From the NCBI GenBank assembly GCA_902363125.1, contig CABIZD010000003.1, positions 181,632-245,631 on the forward strand: a stretch of 64,000 nucleotides of DNA. Reading direction: 5' to 3'. Below are positions 60,937-64,000 of the stretch, one piece after another; the first letter of the stretch is position 1, and each line of letters begins with the position of its first letter. A program made the position numbers and the translations under genes. The notes beneath the pieces were generated by a model that did not search any database, was not told where the DNA came from, and saw only the letters and a list, made by a program, of their open reading frames with translations. This DNA is from Coriobacteriaceae bacterium (lineage in GTDB: Bacteria > Actinomycetota > Coriobacteriia > Coriobacteriales > Coriobacteriaceae).

Positions 60937-61830
60937 ATGGATACGAGTTATTACAACCGCTTTGGTGCCGAGGAACTTACGCGCCGCTTGTCGAGCGAGA
61001 CCTTGTTGGCGCAGGGCCCCATGGGCAGTGTTCTGTTGAGTGAGTACGATGCCGCCGACATTCCACCGGCGTTTTGGAATCTGGCAGAGCCGCAGACCGT
61101 TTCTCGTATCCATCGCTTGTATGTCGCCGCCGGCGCGCAGGTGCTCATTACCAACACCTTTCAGGCATCAAGCTATGCCGTCAAACACGACCAGATTGCG
61201 CCGTCCGTGGCGGAGGTCAATCGCGGGGCCGTCGACGATGCCCGCCAGGCGCACCCTCAGCTGCTGCTGGGCTCGATGGGCCCGATCGGTATTGAGTGGT
61301 TTGCCGAGGACTCTGCCGAGTATCGTGAAATCCGCGGCATTGCGCGCGAACAGGCGCACGCCTTGCTCAATGCTGGTGTTGACGGTCTGCTGATCGAGAC
61401 GGTGACGTCTATCCGTAATCTGCAGCCCATGCTTGCCGGCGCCCGAGATGCCGCCGACGGCATGCCTGTTCTGGTGAGTTTTGTCGTTGACGATAAAGGC
61501 GACCTGCTGGGCGATGGCCTCAACATCGAGGCAGCCGTTTTGTACGCCGAAAAACACGGCGCAAATTCGGTTGGTGTTAATTGCTGTTCGCTTGCGGCCG
61601 CGAACGCGGCGGTGCCCAGGATGGTTGCATCGGCGACTACTCCCGTCACGGTGCGTCCCAACGTAGGCGATCCGGTCCAGACTCAGGATGGCCCCGTATG
61701 GCACGAGAACCCCGAAGCTTTCGCGCGCGCATGCATCGAATGGAGACATGCCGGTGCCGCAATGGTGGGCAGTTGCTGTGGAACCACGGCAATCACTACG
61801 GCCGCGATGGCCGAGGCGCTCGATATATAA
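60937..61830 (+). CDS. Homocysteine S-methyltransferase-family protein
   Basis: Zinc-dependent methyltransferase domain protein, 297 residues, as found alone or as the first domain of MetH. It has AQGPMGSVLL, ITNTFQASSYAVK, GSMGPIGI and LLIETVTSIRN. The zinc Cys are in VGVNCCSLAA and VGSCCGTTAITT. It may use S-methylmethionine, betaine or methylcobalamin/methyl-THF-derived groups. ATG 60937 has GAGGAATAGCGGG upstream. It ends in a strong terminator. Confidence 0.88.
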   Translation: MDTSYYNRFGAEELTRRLSSETLLAQGPMGSVLLSEYDAADIPPAFWNLAEPQTVSRIHRLYVAAGAQVLITNTFQASSYAVKHDQIAPSVAEVNRGAVDDARQAHPQLLLGSMGPIGIEWFAEDSAEYREIRGIAREQAHALLNAGVDGLLIETVTSIRNLQPMLAGARDAADGMPVLVSFVVDDKGDLLGDGLNIEAAVLYAEKHGANSVGVNCCSLAAANAAVPRMVASATTPVTVRPNVGDPVQTQDGPVWHENPEAFARACIEWRHAGAAMVGSCCGTTAITTAAMAEALDI

Positions 61831-61835
61831 AGGGC

Positions 61836-61864
61836 AAACCGCTCCATACGGGGCGGTTTTTTTA
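61836..61864 (+). terminator. Terminator after the homocysteine methyltransferase gene
   Basis: AAACCGCTCC (61836-61845) pairs with GGGGCGGTTT, loop ATAC, then a run of T. Confidence 0.85.
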
Positions 61865-61987
61865 TTGCTTGCATGTCCTCGGCAGCATTTGCCCAAATGG
61901 TGAATGCTGGTGCCGGCAGGTTGCCGAGTGCATGTTGCGGGTATACCCCATGCGTACCATGATCCAAACACTGTGAGGTGTCTGCGC

Positions 61988-63388
61988 GTGTGCGCGATAA
62001 TTCATTTTGGAACTGACGGTTGGCGCGCTCGCGTCGATGAGGACTTCACTGCCGATAACGTTGCCCGTATCGCCGATGCCGTCGGCGAGTTGTGGCAAAA
62101 GACCAATCCGGGCAAAACGGTATATATAGGGTTCGACACCCGGCCCCTGGCGCGCGAGTTCGCTGAGCTTGCGGCGGGCGTGCTAGCAGCGCACGGGCTA
62201 GACGCCGTGCTCGCTTCGCGACCTGTCCCGACCCCTGCCCTTACGTGGGCGGCGGCTTATGACGGTGAAGCGTGCGGCGCGCTCATGGTGACGGGGTCCC
62301 ATCATCCGCAGGGCTATCTGTGCCTCAAGATTCGCATGGGTGACGGCTCGACCGCCAACCAGGATGTCATCGAAGAGCTCGAAGAGACTATGGCTCCCGA
62401 GCCAATGGGGATCGAGGGGCAATATCGCACCGCGGATATCATTCCTGACTATATGCAGGCGGTGGCATCGTTTGTCGATGCCGAAGCCATCCGCGCCGCG
62501 CACCTGCGCGTGGTTGTCGATCCCATGGGCGGCGCAGCCCAGGGCTATCTAGCCGACTTGCTGCGCGAGCTTGGCGTTGAGGTGCACGAGATTCACGCCG
62601 GGCAGGCGTCTGACCAAGAAGATATCTGCCCCGACCCCGTTGAGCCGTGGGTGGACGCTTGCGAGCGCACGGTTATCGAGGACGGAGCTTGCGCTGGCCT
62701 GGTGACCGACGGCGACGCCGACCGCATCGGCGCGGTTGACGAGCGCGGCAGATATATACATCCGCATCAGATCATGGCGCTCGTTTTGGGCGACTTGGTT
62801 CAATTTCGTAATTTGGAGGGGCGCGTCGTCGTCAATCTTTCGTGCTCGACGCTCGTGCGTCGCATTGCCGAGGCGCTTGGCTGCCGCGTGACCGTCAAAC
62901 CAGTCGGTTTCAAATATATAGCGGCGGAGATGAAGAAGGGCGGCGTCCTCATAGGCGGCGAAGAAGCCGGTGGTATCGGCATCGCCGCACATATGCCCGA
63001 GCGCGATGGAATCCTCGCCTGTCTGATTCTGTGTGAGCTTATGGCAAAGACGGACGCGCCTTTGGGTGTTCTGGTCGACCAACTCGAGGACAGTTTTGGT
63101 AAGACGAGTTACGGTCGACGCGATTTACGCCTTGAGGCCGAAGATGCCGAAACGTTACGAACCCTGCTGCCGGGCGTAAACCCCAAGTCGATTTGTGGCA
63201 AGGTGCCGCAAAACGTTAGTCATATGGATGGCTTGCGTTTGGCATTCGAGGATGACACGTGGCTGCTGGTCCGTCCTAGTGGGACCGAACCAGTGGTGCG
63301 CGTCTACGCCGAGGGGTTCTCGGTGGAAGAACGCGATGAGTTGCTCGATGCTGGCTGTGCTTTAGCTAGGGGGACGTATCCGCTTTAA
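61988..63388 (+). CDS. Phosphoglucomutase/phosphomannomutase-family enzyme
   Basis: Alpha-D-phosphohexomutase of 466 residues. Its four domains are marked by IHFGTDGWRARVD near the start, the phosphoserine loop MVTGSHHPQGYLCLK near 97 (usual TASHNP; here Gly and His replace Ala and Asn), the Mg loop TDGDADRIGAVDE near 240, GGEEAGGIG near 325 and the phosphate-binding loop RPSGTEPVVRVYAE near 436. The likely start is the GTG at 61988, with GTGAGG about 10 bp upstream; other in-frame starts run upstream through non-conserved sequence. The role (glucose-1-P, mannose-1-P or glucosamine-1-P) cannot be told. Confidence 0.87.
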   Translation: MCAIIHFGTDGWRARVDEDFTADNVARIADAVGELWQKTNPGKTVYIGFDTRPLAREFAELAAGVLAAHGLDAVLASRPVPTPALTWAAAYDGEACGALMVTGSHHPQGYLCLKIRMGDGSTANQDVIEELEETMAPEPMGIEGQYRTADIIPDYMQAVASFVDAEAIRAAHLRVVVDPMGGAAQGYLADLLRELGVEVHEIHAGQASDQEDICPDPVEPWVDACERTVIEDGACAGLVTDGDADRIGAVDERGRYIHPHQIMALVLGDLVQFRNLEGRVVVNLSCSTLVRRIAEALGCRVTVKPVGFKYIAAEMKKGGVLIGGEEAGGIGIAAHMPERDGILACLILCELMAKTDAPLGVLVDQLEDSFGKTSYGRRDLRLEAEDAETLRTLLPGVNPKSICGKVPQNVSHMDGLRLAFEDDTWLLVRPSGTEPVVRVYAEGFSVEERDELLDAGCALARGTYPL

Positions 63389-63793
63389 CCATGAGACTGC
63401 CTTATATAAAGAGATGCTCGGCGAGCGGTAGTTAACGGCTGGCAAACGTTAGTCGGATCACAAAATGTGTAGGAAATGTGTACGCCCAGATTCCCGCCCC
63501 CGGGGCACCTCCGGTCTGGCAATATATCTCCTTGCCGCGCGGCCCGGTGGAACCGGATGAGCCGCGGGGCGTGCACCTTGAGAACCGGATACTGCGAGGA
63601 TGGACACACCAGTTGTGTCGCATCCGGGCAGACATCGAACCATTTGAAATGGTCTAACTTGGATTTGTTTTTCGCAAGGCCGCCGAGAGGCGGCCCCGAG
63701 AAATTCCTTTTCCTATACTAAAACCATATGAATCGAACGGAACCGATCAGCGAATGACTGAGAGGACCGGACGGGCTCGAAGCCCAAATATTT
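63389..63793 (+). promoter_or_regulatory. rRNA operon leader region
   Basis: No protein gene. ACCTTGAGAACCGGATA (about 63577-63593) resembles the leader/antitermination motif that precedes 16S in Gram-positives. GGCCGCC-GAGA-GGCGGCC (63678-63695) is a perfect short hairpin. TATACT at 63714-63719 resembles a -10 box, but no convincing -35 partner was found. Promoters further upstream (63420-63530) are possible. Confidence 0.55.
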
Positions 63794-64000
63794 TGGACGG
63801 AGAGTTCGATCCTGGCTCAGGATGAACGCTGGCGGCGCGCCTAACACATGCAAGTCGAACGGCACCCCTCTCCGGAGGGAAGCGAGTGGCGAACGGCTGA
63901 GTAACACGTGGAGAACCTGCCCCCTCCCCCGGGATAGCCGCCCGAAAGGACGGGTAATACCGGATACCCCGGGGTGCCGCATGGCACCCCGGCTAAAGCC
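63794..64000 (+). rRNA. 16S ribosomal RNA, 5' part (continues beyond the window)
   Basis: The 16S 5' end is recognised by AGAGTTCGATCCTGGCTCAG (63801-63820) followed by GATGAACGCTGGCGGCG and AACACATGCAAGTCGAACGG, then GTGGCGAACGGCTGAGTAAC. The 5' end near 63794 was placed by counting from the universal AGAGTTTGAT site. The V1-V2 region sequence is of coriobacterial character, consistent with Collinsella. It is cut at the right edge. Confidence 0.95.

Overview
The window is a piece of chromosome from a high-GC Gram-positive gut anaerobe, most likely Collinsella or a close relative in the Coriobacteriia. This rests on the strong G/C third-position bias, the 5' end of a 16S rRNA gene at the right edge whose variable-region sequence looks coriobacterial, and the gene set (F-type ATPase, LCP wall ligase, Kup with an orphan KdpDE, a UbiD/UbiX decarboxylase locus). 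The genus call is an inference.

Layout. 1-4.99 kb: a truncated LTA-synthase-like gene, a nitroreductase, and the potassium importer Kup with a small membrane protein. 5.1-7.4 kb: a KdpD/KdpE two-component system with no kdpFABC. 7.5-14.4 kb: housekeeping genes for 23S rRNA methylation (rlmKL), a HAD phosphatase, a transaldolase-family aldolase and Tex. 14.9-19.3 kb: a three-gene catabolic operon (SDR, OFA-type MFS, Gfo/Idh/MocA) divergent from its LysR regulator. 19.5-23.7 kb: a MarR-controlled heterodimeric ABC exporter. 24.3-29.0 kb: pyridoxamine kinase with a TIGR04076 protein, an AAA/DUF4143 ATPase flanked by repeats, a low-molecular-weight tyrosine phosphatase and an MFS exporter.

29.2-35.0 kb is the most interesting block: an LpdD-like domain fused to an IPP-isomerase/Nudix domain, an SLC13 anion transporter, a UbiD-type hydroxyarylic-acid decarboxylase, a UbiX flavin prenyltransferase and a MerR regulator. 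Together they look like a self-contained prenyl-FMN decarboxylation module for an imported aromatic acid. The isomerase-like domain has kept its metal ligands but lost the aligned catalytic Cys and has a more hydrolase-like Nudix box, so it may make the prenyl donor (DMAP) for UbiX. A composite palindromic repeat occurs as direct copies on both sides of the SLC13-UbiD-UbiX-MerR part and supplies the stop codons of the two genes that border it.

35.2-48.9 kb: an acidic membrane protein, an aldose-1-epimerase homologue, a polar amino-acid ABC importer with an M20 peptidase, prfA-prmC (PrmC with a large acidic insertion), a HigBA-like toxin-antitoxin pair, a threonylcarbamoyl-AMP synthase, glycerol kinase and upp. 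49.2-58.8 kb: the full atpIBEFHAGDC operon, then murA and an LCP-family ligase. 59.1-63.4 kb: pepT, a DtxR-type regulator, a homocysteine methyltransferase-family protein and a phosphoglucomutase/phosphomannomutase. 63.4-64 kb: an rRNA leader and the start of 16S rRNA.

The intergenic DNA is unusually rich in small palindromic repeat families, called R1 to R5 here. R1: hairpins with a variable stem and a GGG-CAG-TCC-like core, nine recognisable copies. R2: a 65-bp hairpin, two copies. R3: a two-module terminator-like element with covarying stems, three full copies and one partial. R4: a 155-bp palindrome, two copies. R5: a hairpin on both sides of the DUF4143 ATPase. No tRNA, CRISPR array, insertion sequence or prophage gene was recognised.
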